Of a stretch of DNA of 55,788 bases, positions 1-7,899 are shown one piece after another. Numbering within the stretch: position 1 is the first letter of the stretch; the number at the start of each line of letters is the position of its first letter. A program made the translations under genes and the position numbers. Location of the stretch: the NCBI GenBank assembly GCA_040752635.1, contig JBFMGS010000007.1, forward strand, positions 1 to 55,788. The letters are read 5' to 3'. The notes under the pieces are model-generated. The model did not search any database. It was not told the origin of the DNA and was given only the letters and a program-made list of their open reading frames with translations. This stretch comes from JBFMGS01 sp040752635 (GTDB taxonomy: Bacteria; Bacillota; SHA-98; UBA4971).

Positions 1-453
1 CCAGCCGAACAGAGGACGTTCAGAGACTTTCTGCAGGCGGCGGGGCTGAAGTTCACCCGCGAGCGGCGGCTGATACTTGAGGAAGTCTTTAGAAACCACA
101 ACCACTTCGAGGCGGACGATGTTGTCATCGGCCTACGGGATCGGGGCCGCCGCGTTTCAAGGGCAAGCGTGTACCGAACTCTTCCGTTGCTCGTCAAGAG
201 CGGACTGCTTCGGGATGTCCATTCGTCAGAAAAGCACAGCCATTACGAGCACATCTTCGGCCACCGCCATCATGACCATCTGATCTGCACCGGGTGCGGT
301 CGCACGATCGAGTTCAACAGCCCTATGATCGAAAAACTGCAGACAGAGATCTGCAACGAACATGGTTTTTGGGCCACCGGGCACAAACTGGAGATAACGG
401 GCCTCTGCGCTGCCTGTAGAGCAAAGGAGGCACGGAACGGCACGAGCAGGTAA
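1..453 (+). CDS. fur: Fur-family metal-responsive repressor, 5' end cut by window
   Basis: Frame 1 is open from the first base to TAA at 451-453, giving the last 150 residues of a Fur/PerR-family regulator. The N-terminal winged helix is visible (AGLKFTRERRLILEEVF, then RVSRASVYRTLPLLVKSGLL as the recognition helix). It is followed by the metal-binding hinge with a His-rich stretch (HIFGHRHHDHLICTGCG) and two CxxC pairs (CTGC and CAAC) for structural zinc. In the family, the iron-loaded dimer binds operators and represses iron uptake. It lies 85 bases before feoA on the same strand, which fits Fur rather than PerR or Zur, although the paralogues cannot be separated with certainty. The true start is outside the window. 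I saw no clear Fur box in front of feoA. Confidence 0.9.
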   Translation, partial: PAEQRTFRDFLQAAGLKFTRERRLILEEVFRNHNHFEADDVVIGLRDRGRRVSRASVYRTLPLLVKSGLLRDVHSSEKHSHYEHIFGHRHHDHLICTGCGRTIEFNSPMIEKLQTEICNEHGFWATGHKLEITGLCAACRAKEARNGTSR

Positions 454-538
454 GGACCACAGTTGCAGCGCGGGATAAGACAACAGGACACGACACGGGA
501 GAACGCAGCGCGACAAGAGAAAGGAGGGAGAACTCTAC

Positions 539-751
539 ATGACGCTTGATCAAGCAAAGAAAGGTTCGGAGATAGAGATAATCAAGATCCCTTGCGATGA
601 AAGTAGATCCCAATTGATCAGGATGGGCATAGCAGAAGGCACGAAGGCAGTATGTCATGAGAAACTCCCTCTCGGGCCTGTGATACTCAAGTGCAAGCAT
701 CAGGAGATCGCTATCGGGCGACAGTTGGCGCGCAGCATCGTTGTCAAATGA
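539..751 (+). CDS. feoA: FeoA, ferrous iron transport accessory protein
   Basis: This is a 70-residue cytoplasmic SH3-like protein of the usual FeoA length. It carries the family pattern: an N-terminal MTLDQAKKGSEIEI, a central LIRMGIAEGTK turn and a C-terminal region ending IAIGRQLARSIVVK. FeoA supports the FeoB ferrous iron transporter by contacting its cytoplasmic G domain. A strong ribosome site (AAAGGAGGG, about 520-528) precedes the ATG. It sits between fur and feoB, probably in one transcript, with 122 bases to feoB. Confidence 0.9.
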   Translation: MTLDQAKKGSEIEIIKIPCDESRSQLIRMGIAEGTKAVCHEKLPLGPVILKCKHQEIAIGRQLARSIVVK

Positions 752-873
752 GGTGGGGTCCTGACGCTGCTGCTGTTTTGTCAGACGCGGAATGTTACCA
801 GACAGCGGGTCTGGTTGCACCATTTGGCCGGGGAACCACTTGCTAAAGAGCGTATGGATAACAGGGTGATACT

Positions 874-2769
874 ATGCGTCTGAACTGCGGACAGCACGAA
901 TATACGCACAGACATAGACACAGACACGGGCATGGACGTGGATCAGGACCTGTTGCCGGGGGGCCGGGAAGGCGCATCGCGCTCGTGGGAAACCCCAACG
1001 TAGGTAAGTCAGTTTTCTTCGGGTATCTCACCGGCATCTACGCAGATGTTTCGAATTACCCGGGCACCACAATAGAGATCACAAGCGGCAGGTCGGGCGC
1101 GGACACCGTGATAGACACTCCGGGCGTGTACGGGGTCTCCTCGTTCAACGACGAGGAGCGCGTGGCCAGGGACATAATCCTCGATGCGGACATCCTTGTG
1201 AACGTCGTTGACGCCGTCCACCTTGAGCGCGACCTTTTCCTCACTCTTCAGTTAGCCGATATGGGCATCCCTATGGTAGTCGCTTTGAACTTCATGGATG
1301 AGGCAAAGGAAGAGGGCATCGAGATCGATGTCGATCTCCTCTCCGACCTCATCGGCGTCCCGGTGATACCTACTGCTGCCACACAGCGCGTTGGCCTAGA
1401 GGAACTTCGCCGCGCAATCGACTCCGCCCGCCCGGGGCGGTGCGACCCGCAGATCGCCGCCCGCATGAGCGAGGTGCTCCGCAGCGTCGGCTCGGCCAGG
1501 GAGGCGGTGCTGGTCCTCGAAGGCGACGAGGTAGTGTCCAGGCGTCACGGCGTGCCTCCCGCGGAGTGCCGCGAGGAGATATATCTCCGGCGCCGTGAGC
1601 GGGTCAATGACATTGTGAACCATGTCGTCCGAGAAACCGGTATGGGGCAGCGGTTTGCCACGCGCCTCGGCCATTGGATTCTGAACCCGTGGACGGGCGT
1701 GCCTATCCTGGCGTTAGTCCTTTACGCAATGTACCAACTTGTCGGCGTCGTTGTCGCTCAGAAGGTCGTCGGGTTTACCGAGGAGGTGCTGATGCAGGGG
1801 CACTTCGAGCCGGCCGTGAGATCCCTCGTTTTCAAGGTGGTGCCGGAGGGCTCTGCCCTGGGGACCATCCTGGCAGGCGAATTCGGCGTTCTGACGATGA
1901 CGATGACCTATCTTTTCGGTTTGCTCCTCCCGCTGGTTCTCGGCTTCTACCTTGTGCTGGCGGTCCTGGAGGACAGCGGGTACCTTCCGAGGCTGGCGGC
2001 CCTCGCGGACAGGCTGCTCAACGGGATCGGGCTGAATGGCAGGGCGGTCATTCCCATCATCCTGGGGTTCGGTTGCATCACCATGGCCACGATCACGACG
2101 CGCCTCCTCGGGACCAAGCGGGAGAGGACCATCGCCACGTCTATTCTGAACTTCACGATACCGTGCTCCGCGCAACTGGGAGTAATCACCCTCCTGCTCG
2201 GGCGGGTCGGTTTCCGTTACGCCCTTGCCTATATGCTGATAATCGGGGCTTGCTTTGTCGCGGTCGGCACGGTTCTTCACAGGCTTTTGCCCGGGGAATC
2301 CTCTCCTCTCCTCATCAACCTGCCGCCCATGCGGGTGCCAAGGATCGACAACGTCTTCAGGAAGACGATATCGCGGACGAAGTTCTTCATGAAGGAAGCG
2401 TATCCGTGGTTTACCCTGGGGTCGTTCGCGGTGGCAGTCATGCAGGTCACCAGGGTCTTGAACGGCCTCCAGAGCCTGTTTGCGCCGCTGACCGCAGGCT
2501 GGCTGCAACTTCCGCGCGAGGCCGCAAACGCGTTCGTCATGGGTATGGTCCGACGCGACTTCGGCGCAGCAGGGTTTGCCGCCATGCAACTGACTGCTCC
2601 GCAAACGCTGGTGGCCATGGTGGCGATCACTCTGTTCGTTCCTTGCATCGCCTCTCTTGCCATTCTCTTCAAGGAGCGCAGTCGTCAAGAGGCAGCGCTG
2701 ATCTGGCTTGGAACGTGGGTTACCGCGTTTCTGGTTGGAGGCCTTGTATCGCAGGTTGTGATTCGTTAG
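874..2769 (+). CDS. feoB: FeoB, ferrous iron transporter (variant gate motifs, His-rich N-terminus)
   Basis: This 631-residue protein has the FeoB layout: an N-terminal G domain and a polytopic transport domain. G-protein motifs are visible: GNPNVGKS (G1, about residue 39), NYPGTTIE (G2), IDTPGVYG (G3) and NFMDEA (G4). After about residue 265 come the membrane helices and two gate motifs. These read GFGCITMATITTR and IPCSAQLGVI, whereas many FeoB proteins have GFGCNVPA and PCSARLPVY. The N-terminus adds a stretch with six His in residues 8-20 before the G domain, encoded by a CACAGA-type low-complexity run, and could bind metal. It imports Fe2+ across the cytoplasmic membrane. It is shorter than many FeoB proteins (often about 700-770). 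Confidence 0.93.
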   Translation: MRLNCGQHEYTHRHRHRHGHGRGSGPVAGGPGRRIALVGNPNVGKSVFFGYLTGIYADVSNYPGTTIEITSGRSGADTVIDTPGVYGVSSFNDEERVARDIILDADILVNVVDAVHLERDLFLTLQLADMGIPMVVALNFMDEAKEEGIEIDVDLLSDLIGVPVIPTAATQRVGLEELRRAIDSARPGRCDPQIAARMSEVLRSVGSAREAVLVLEGDEVVSRRHGVPPAECREEIYLRRRERVNDIVNHVVRETGMGQRFATRLGHWILNPWTGVPILALVLYAMYQLVGVVVAQKVVGFTEEVLMQGHFEPAVRSLVFKVVPEGSALGTILAGEFGVLTMTMTYLFGLLLPLVLGFYLVLAVLEDSGYLPRLAALADRLLNGIGLNGRAVIPIILGFGCITMATITTRLLGTKRERTIATSILNFTIPCSAQLGVITLLLGRVGFRYALAYMLIIGACFVAVGTVLHRLLPGESSPLLINLPPMRVPRIDNVFRKTISRTKFFMKEAYPWFTLGSFAVAVMQVTRVLNGLQSLFAPLTAGWLQLPREAANAFVMGMVRRDFGAAGFAAMQLTAPQTLVAMVAITLFVPCIASLAILFKERSRQEAALIWLGTWVTAFLVGGLVSQVVIR

Positions 2770-2855
2770 AGTGACAAAGGGTACGGTGGAGCCCGGGATT
2801 GTAAGGCTCCCCGGAAGTTTCTCAGGGAATTATCATCCGTTGGGGTGATAAAGGT

Positions 2856-3059
2856 ATGGTGAGACCGGTTGATGCTGCCGGGGGGTGTGAGGAGCGTCGA
2901 GAGAAGAGGGCGGTAACTTCGACGGCAGTAACGTGCCCGAACTGCGGGGCGCGATACGACAGGCTGCCCTCGCTCACATGTCCGCGCTGCGCGTCTTTAC
3001 TGTGCGGGTCGGGTTGTGACGGCTGCGCTGGGTGTTCTGAGTCCCGGGGCAAGAAATAG
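2856..3059 (+). CDS. Small Cys-rich zinc-ribbon protein downstream of feoB
   Basis: A 67-residue protein with a zinc-ribbon pair (CPNC about residue 26, CPRC about residue 43) followed by a dense Cys cluster (LLCGSGCDGCAGCS) and a basic tail. Four of the cysteines could bind zinc and the remaining four another metal or cluster. It starts 86 bases after feoB on the same strand, with AAAGG just upstream of ATG-GTG, so the GTG at 2859 may be the true start. Short Cys-rich proteins often follow feoB, which suggests an iron-related role. That is inference from position only. I do not recognise a named family. Confidence 0.6.
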   Translation: MVRPVDAAGGCEERREKRAVTSTAVTCPNCGARYDRLPSLTCPRCASLLCGSGCDGCAGCSESRGKK

Positions 3060-3339
3060 GGTTTCAAATTACACGCGACTCATTGCCTGACGAAAACACA
3101 AGAAGCATATACAGAGTCCTCTTGACTCTTGAGGCAAACGGAACACTCGCTTCCAAAGCATCCCCGGTTGCGCCGCGAGCAGGACTGCACAAATGCTGTC
3201 CTACTACCAGAGAACGGCACACAAGGGTTCGCCCTCCCGCGGCTTGAGCTCCGTTGGTTCATTTCAGCATAAGAGCTTCCGCACCACAAAAGCTTCAGCA
3301 CTATGGCACCCTCGGCCCCTGAGACGAAAACACCAAGCC
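3060..3339. other. Intergenic stretch before the germination operon
   Basis: About 280 bases without a convincing gene on either strand. The only notable signal is CATACTA at 3340-3346, immediately before gerA, which resembles the -10 element of forespore sigma-G promoters. A matching -35 element at the expected distance was not seen. Confidence 0.4.
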
Positions 3340-3400
3340 CATACTACTATTGCAGAAGTTCCTGATTGACCCGGAGCAACCGCAATCTGGAATAGGCGCC

Positions 3401-5068
3401 ATGCTGCCTGCAAATACTTTTCGCATGAGGGGGCCGTTCCAGATGCTAGTGCGGTTGGTACGGGGGCTACTGAAGGCCATTAAGAGTCAAAGCACACAGC
3501 CAGGTAGGAAAAGACCTGAGGACGGCTTATTTCCGAATGGCCTGGATATCAGCGAAAGGGAAGTGGTGACTGGGCAGCTTAAGCTTTCGGCCAGCCTCGA
3601 AACTAACCTCAAGAATATCAAGGAGGCTACGGGTGACAGTGTCGACCTCGGGATAAGAAGATTCAGAGTAGGCGGGAGCCAAGTAAAAGGCGCCATCGTA
3701 TACCTCGACGGAATGGTGGATTCCCGCGCCATCGAACAGCTTATCGAGGACCTGACCATCGAACTCTTCAAAACTCGTATTGACTTGGCTGACAGCCTAG
3801 CAGTTTACGAAGCAGCCAAAGAAACGTTCGTGCCGCAGAAGAGTGTCGAGGAGGTCAGCGACTTTGCCGGCCTCTGGGACAAGGTGTCCATGGGTGGTAC
3901 CGGTGCCCTCTTTGACGGGACGAACAAGGCGCTAGTCATCGAAACGCGTGGGTGGAAAACGCGCTCCGTCGAAGAGCCGGCCGCCGAAACCACTCTTCGA
4001 GGGGAAAGAGAAGGGTTTATCGAGAGTCTCAGGGTCAACACCTCGCTCCTCCGACGGAGGATCAGGACACCGCATCTGCAGATTAAGAGCGTGTTCGTTG
4101 GCAGTCTAACGAAAACCGAGGTAGCCTACGCCTACATCAAGGGACTCGCCAGCGACGATCTGGTCAGGGAAGTGCACGATCGCCTCGAGAAGATAGACAT
4201 CGACGGGGTGCTGGAGAGCGGTTACCTTGAGGAGTATATCGAGGACACCTCGTTCACTCTGTTTCCTTTGATGGAGAGAACCGAGAGGCCGGACCGCGTT
4301 GCAGCAAGCCTTCTCGAGGGCAAGTTGGCCGTATTCACCGAGGGTACTCCCTTCGTGCTGGTTCTGCCAACCCAACTGAGCACTCTCCTGCAGGCGCCGG
4401 ACGACTACTACGAAAGGCTTCCCATCGGTTCGTTTATCCGGGTCGTCAGGTTCATAGCCTTTACGATGTCCATTATTCTGCCGGGATTCTACGTGGCGGT
4501 AGTCAATTTCCACCAGGAGCTTCTGCCTACCGTGTTACTGATGCGAATTGCCGCTTCCAGAGAAGGCGTTCCCTTTCCGGCGGTTGTCGAGGTCTTGATA
4601 ATGGAGTTCCTGTTCGAAGTGCTGCGCGAGGCCGGTGTACGCCTGCCCCGGGCCATCGGCCCGGCTGTAAGCATTGTTGGCGCGCTAATCCTGGGTGATG
4701 CGGCTATCAGAGCCGGACTGGTGTCCCCGGCCGTGGTTATAACCGTGGCCTTGACGGCTATAGCTTCATTCTCGGCTCCTGTGTTTTCGCTAGCCATCGC
4801 CGCAAGGTTGCTCCGGTTCATCTTCATCGTTCTGGGCGGGGCCTTCGGGCTATTCGGCATCCAGTTTGGCTTGTTGATTATGCTAACGCACCTCTCGGCC
4901 TTGAGATCTTTCGGCCGACCTTATCTTGCTCCGTTTGCCCCCCTGATCGCTCGGGATCTTAAAGACACCCTCGCACGAGTCTGGTGGTGGCGTATGACTA
5001 CCCGGCCGAAGCTAGATGCCTTCCGGGAGCCGAAACGCCAGGGCGAAGGTCACGAGCCGAGGGTGTGA
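3401..5068 (+). CDS. gerA: GerA-family spore germination protein (A subunit)
   Basis: About 555 residues, typical for the GerAA/GerKA/GerBA subunit of the spore inner-membrane germinant receptor. The N-terminal half is soluble (LSASLETNLKNIKEATG, then a long alpha/beta part with VKGAIVYLDGMVDS). The C-terminal half has about five or six membrane segments, including the conserved PLMERTERPDRVAASLLEGKLAVFTEGTPFVLVLP lead-in and a GPAVSIVGALILGDAAIRAGLVSPAVVI helix pair. The B and C subunits follow directly. The frame opens at TTG 3350, but that lies next to a possible sigma-G -10 element. ATG 3401, preceded by GGAATAGG, is preferred; ATG 3425 is another option. The germinant cannot be inferred. 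Confidence 0.92.
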   Translation: MLPANTFRMRGPFQMLVRLVRGLLKAIKSQSTQPGRKRPEDGLFPNGLDISEREVVTGQLKLSASLETNLKNIKEATGDSVDLGIRRFRVGGSQVKGAIVYLDGMVDSRAIEQLIEDLTIELFKTRIDLADSLAVYEAAKETFVPQKSVEEVSDFAGLWDKVSMGGTGALFDGTNKALVIETRGWKTRSVEEPAAETTLRGEREGFIESLRVNTSLLRRRIRTPHLQIKSVFVGSLTKTEVAYAYIKGLASDDLVREVHDRLEKIDIDGVLESGYLEEYIEDTSFTLFPLMERTERPDRVAASLLEGKLAVFTEGTPFVLVLPTQLSTLLQAPDDYYERLPIGSFIRVVRFIAFTMSIILPGFYVAVVNFHQELLPTVLLMRIAASREGVPFPAVVEVLIMEFLFEVLREAGVRLPRAIGPAVSIVGALILGDAAIRAGLVSPAVVITVALTAIASFSAPVFSLAIAARLLRFIFIVLGGAFGLFGIQFGLLIMLTHLSALRSFGRPYLAPFAPLIARDLKDTLARVWWWRMTTRPKLDAFREPKRQGEGHEPRV

Positions 5069-5102
5069 ACCGCCGTTCCGTGATCGGAAGGAGGAAGCGC
5101 AT

Positions 5103-6227
5103 ATTCCCACCGAAAGGATAGCCAATCGTCAGTTGCTCTTCATCCTGTTTATCATGCGAAGTACCATCGTCATTGCTTTCATGCCGGTGCTGACGACAGC
5201 CAATGCTGCCCAGGATGCCTGGGCCTCGGCTGTGGTGGCGGGCGTTGGAGCGCTGGTCCTCGTGATAGTGATCGGTGCTCTAGGGACGAGGTTCCCTGAC
5301 CAGACCCTGATGGAGTACAGCCAGAAGCTCGTGGGCACAATTCTAGGCAAGATCATCAGTCTGATCTACCTTTGGGTGTTTCTGTTTCTGGCAGCCATTG
5401 ATTTGAGAATCTACGGTGAAGCGCTTATCACAGGCTTCATCCCCGAGACCCCGCTCGTATTCATCGTGACGAGCATGGTGATTGCCTCTGCCTTTGCTGC
5501 GTACTCTGGGATAGAAGCCATCGGCCGGAACGCCGATTTCATCTTCCCGGTTTTCGTGGCAATGATCGTCGCTTCGCTACTGGCTGCTATCCCGCAGATG
5601 CAATTGATGCGGCTGCAGCCCGTGCTTGCGCGCGGGATAAGGCCGGTACTGGTCGGGGCCATAACCCCGGTGGCCATAACGCTTCAGATGCTGACGCTGA
5701 CCCTACTGGCTCCATCTGTGCTCCAGCCGAGGAAGGCTACCAGGACGGCTGTCTGGGCCATCATCGGCGCTTCTCTGGTTCTGGTGGCCTCAACGGTAGT
5801 CACAGTGGCGGTGCTCGGGGTCGATCCGAGCGCAAGGTCGGTTTTCCCGTTTTTCCGCATGGTGCGTGCTATACGCCTGACTGAGTTTCTCGAGCGCATC
5901 GAGGCTTTGGCCATGTTCGCGTGGGGGTTCGGGCTCTTTGTGGGTGTTTCCACATTCCTGTACTGTGGCGCTCGGGGGCTGTCGCAGGTGCTGAACCTGA
6001 ACGATTACCGGCCTTTGATAGGCCCGATGGCAGTGATCTGGATTGTGCTTTCAATTCATGGCGTGACGGACATGTTCCAGTTGCGGTCGTTTTTCCGGCC
6101 CGAAGTGGCCGGACCTTACGCACTGCTTCTAATCCTCGTGCCCCAGGGGATCCTCTGGGCCGCCTACGCGGTAAGACGTTTAGCAGCTAGAGAATCAGGC
6201 GGGCAAGAGGGGCGTGCGAAACCGTGA
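5103..6227 (+). CDS. gerB: GerB-family spore germination permease-like subunit (probable ATT start)
   Basis: About 374 residues with about ten membrane helices, related to amino-acid/polyamine permeases. This is the B subunit of the germinant receptor and is thought to bind the germinant. The N-terminus expected for the family (PTERIANRQLLFILFIMRSTIV) begins right after an ATT codon at 5103. That codon lies 8 bases after an excellent ribosome site, GGAAGGAGG (5086-5094). The open frame extends back to ATG 5016, inside gerA, but that start has no ribosome site and adds 29 atypical residues. ATG 5154 would cut the first helix. The ATT start is therefore my choice, with moderate certainty. It overlaps gerC by four bases (GTGA). 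Confidence 0.9.
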   Translation: MPTERIANRQLLFILFIMRSTIVIAFMPVLTTANAAQDAWASAVVAGVGALVLVIVIGALGTRFPDQTLMEYSQKLVGTILGKIISLIYLWVFLFLAAIDLRIYGEALITGFIPETPLVFIVTSMVIASAFAAYSGIEAIGRNADFIFPVFVAMIVASLLAAIPQMQLMRLQPVLARGIRPVLVGAITPVAITLQMLTLTLLAPSVLQPRKATRTAVWAIIGASLVLVASTVVTVAVLGVDPSARSVFPFFRMVRAIRLTEFLERIEALAMFAWGFGLFVGVSTFLYCGARGLSQVLNLNDYRPLIGPMAVIWIVLSIHGVTDMFQLRSFFRPEVAGPYALLLILVPQGILWAAYAVRRLAARESGGQEGRAKP

Positions 6228-7459
6228 TCCGGCGACAAGGGGAAGGAGTAATGTTGTTGCTGTGCCTCGCGGTGATGGCCGGCGGGTGCTGGAACGTAAG
6301 GGAACCGGAGAACCTCGTTCACGTGCTCGGGGTGGCGTTTGACCTGGATGAGGAAACCGGGCTGTTCAAGGTATACGCCCAGGTCGCCAACCCCATCGGC
6401 ATGGCCGGGGGAGGAGCGGCGCCGGGCGGCGGGGGCGACGGGGGCGCCCAGATGAAAAAGCCCTTCTGGGTGGTTTCGGCGCGCGGAGATACGCCGTTTG
6501 GGGCCATGCGCAACCTGGCGCCGCTGACAACGAGAGAACTTTTCTGGGCTCATACTACTGTCCTGGTCATATCTGAGAAGCTGGCCCGGAGAGGGATTCT
6601 GCCTATCATCGATCTTTTCGAACGGGAAAGGCAGTTAAGGATGATAGTCCGGCCGGTAGTGGCCGAGGGAGATGTCGGGAAACTGATGGAAGCCGAATTC
6701 CCCCTCGAGTCGATAGGGGCGCAGGGAATGGCTCGCGGTGTCAGCGTTATCAAGTTCCAGCGTTCCATCTTTCCGGTGCAGTTTCTCACAGAAGTCGTGG
6801 CCACCCTTTCCGAACCTGGAAGAGAGGTGCTCATAGGGCGCATAGAAGTCCTCGCTGAAGAGGACCCCAAACCAGGCGCTCCGTCGCAACCGGGCCCGCC
6901 GAAACCACCGAAACCGCCAGCCAAGATCTCCGGGGCCGCAGTATTCCGCAAAGACCGTATGGTGGGTTGGCTGACGGAGCGAGAGGTGAGGGGCTGGCAC
7001 TGGGTGGCGGGGCGGGCCTTTCGCGAAACTCTGATATTGTCAGCTCCTGATGACAAGGGGAAGCTTCTCACGGTCGAAGTGACCGCATCTTCCAGTAAGA
7101 TGGAGCCGGTGGTCGAGGGAAGCAATGTCCGGATGAAGGTGACTGTGAAAGCCGAAGACAGGATTCAGGACGAGACGGCGCCGGAAGATCTGACTGTCGA
7201 ATCCGAACTCGTCCGTTCCCTGAATCGCAGATTGGCACAGGTGATCCGCAACGACATGGAGATGGCCATCGCCAAGGCGCAGGAGTTCCGGGCAGACATC
7301 TTCGGATTTGGTTACAGCATCTATCGCACCCGCTACCGGGACTGGACGAGGCTCAAGGATCGCTGGGACGAGATATTCCCGAAGGTGCCGGTGGAGCTGG
7401 ATGTTGAGGCAAGCATCCGGCGCACCGGGCTTATCACGAAATCCGTTACCGTGCGCTGA
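6224..7459 (+). CDS. gerC: GerC-family spore germination lipoprotein
   Basis: 411 residues. A signal sequence ends in a lipobox (VMAGGC, Cys at about residue 23), so the protein should be lipid-anchored on the outer face of the spore inner membrane. The mature start, CWNVREPENLVHVLGVAFD, is typical of GerAC/GerKC. Unusual low-complexity inserts are a Gly/Ala loop (about residues 62-75) and a Pro-Lys-rich linker (about residues 217-235) between the domains. The start GTG at 6224 overlaps the gerB stop. It is the third subunit of the receptor complex and part of the same operon. Confidence 0.92.
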   Translation: MIRRQGEGVMLLLCLAVMAGGCWNVREPENLVHVLGVAFDLDEETGLFKVYAQVANPIGMAGGGAAPGGGGDGGAQMKKPFWVVSARGDTPFGAMRNLAPLTTRELFWAHTTVLVISEKLARRGILPIIDLFERERQLRMIVRPVVAEGDVGKLMEAEFPLESIGAQGMARGVSVIKFQRSIFPVQFLTEVVATLSEPGREVLIGRIEVLAEEDPKPGAPSQPGPPKPPKPPAKISGAAVFRKDRMVGWLTEREVRGWHWVAGRAFRETLILSAPDDKGKLLTVEVTASSSKMEPVVEGSNVRMKVTVKAEDRIQDETAPEDLTVESELVRSLNRRLAQVIRNDMEMAIAKAQEFRADIFGFGYSIYRTRYRDWTRLKDRWDEIFPKVPVELDVEASIRRTGLITKSVTVR

Positions 7460-7583
7460 GTCAGCGTGCAGGAGCATTCCTACGTCGGGAGGGATTGTCC
7501 GTTTGCACCCGGCAGCCAGCGCCCTCGCGGGGCGCCTCAATGAGGTTGTATAAGCGCGTAGATGGCTGAACGGAGGGCGTCCC

Positions 7584-7778
7584 ATGTTGGGTGTCTGGAG
7601 CGCAATGGCGCTCTTGGCCATAATCCAGGTCCCGGTCCTGGTGCGCAGAAAGATGTGGGGCGAACTGGCCGCGTTCGCCGTCCTCTGGCTTTTTGCAACC
7701 ATCTATGCCTCGTTGGTCGCGGCCGCAGTCTCGATCCCCAACCCGACCGAGATCATTATCTCGATATTCTCGCGGTAG
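7584..7778 (+). CDS. Small two-helix membrane protein, candidate germinant-receptor D subunit
   Basis: A 64-residue protein made almost entirely of two hydrophobic helices (about residues 2-18 and 27-50) separated by a basic turn (VRRKMWGE), ending in a short polar tail. GGAGGG lies a few bases before the ATG. Bacillus germinant-receptor operons often carry such 65-80 residue D-subunit genes, which modulate receptor function. Its position 124 bases after gerC, on the same strand, fits that role. The assignment rests on size, topology and position, because such proteins have little sequence conservation. Confidence 0.6.
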   Translation: MLGVWSAMALLAIIQVPVLVRRKMWGELAAFAVLWLFATIYASLVAAAVSIPNPTEIIISIFSR

Positions 7779-7784
7779 GGGACT

Positions 7785-7811
7785 GGGTTGATCCCGCTTT
7801 ATTCTCAACCC
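7785..7811 (+). terminator. Weak hairpin after the germination operon
   Basis: GGGTTGA (7785-7791) pairs with TCAACCC (7805-7811) around a 13-base loop, six bases after the stop of the small membrane protein. There is no T-run, so it would be a weak terminator or an mRNA 3' end structure. The next gene is convergent. Confidence 0.3.
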
Positions 7812-7899
7812 GCAAGAGGTGAAGCTCAACGGTCTACTGCAGGCCTGGTTACGTGGACAGCGTGCCAGGGGTGAGAGGGAATCCTCTCCACCAAGCCTC

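Noticed and set aside
454..538. Fur box in front of feoA
   Set aside because: No sequence close to the 7-1-7 or 19-base Fur consensus was found in the 85 bases between fur and feoA.
1674..2774. Long second frame of 366 codons inside feoB
   Set aside because: It is a G+C-driven shadow of feoB: its translation is Arg/Gly/His-rich with no recognisable domain.
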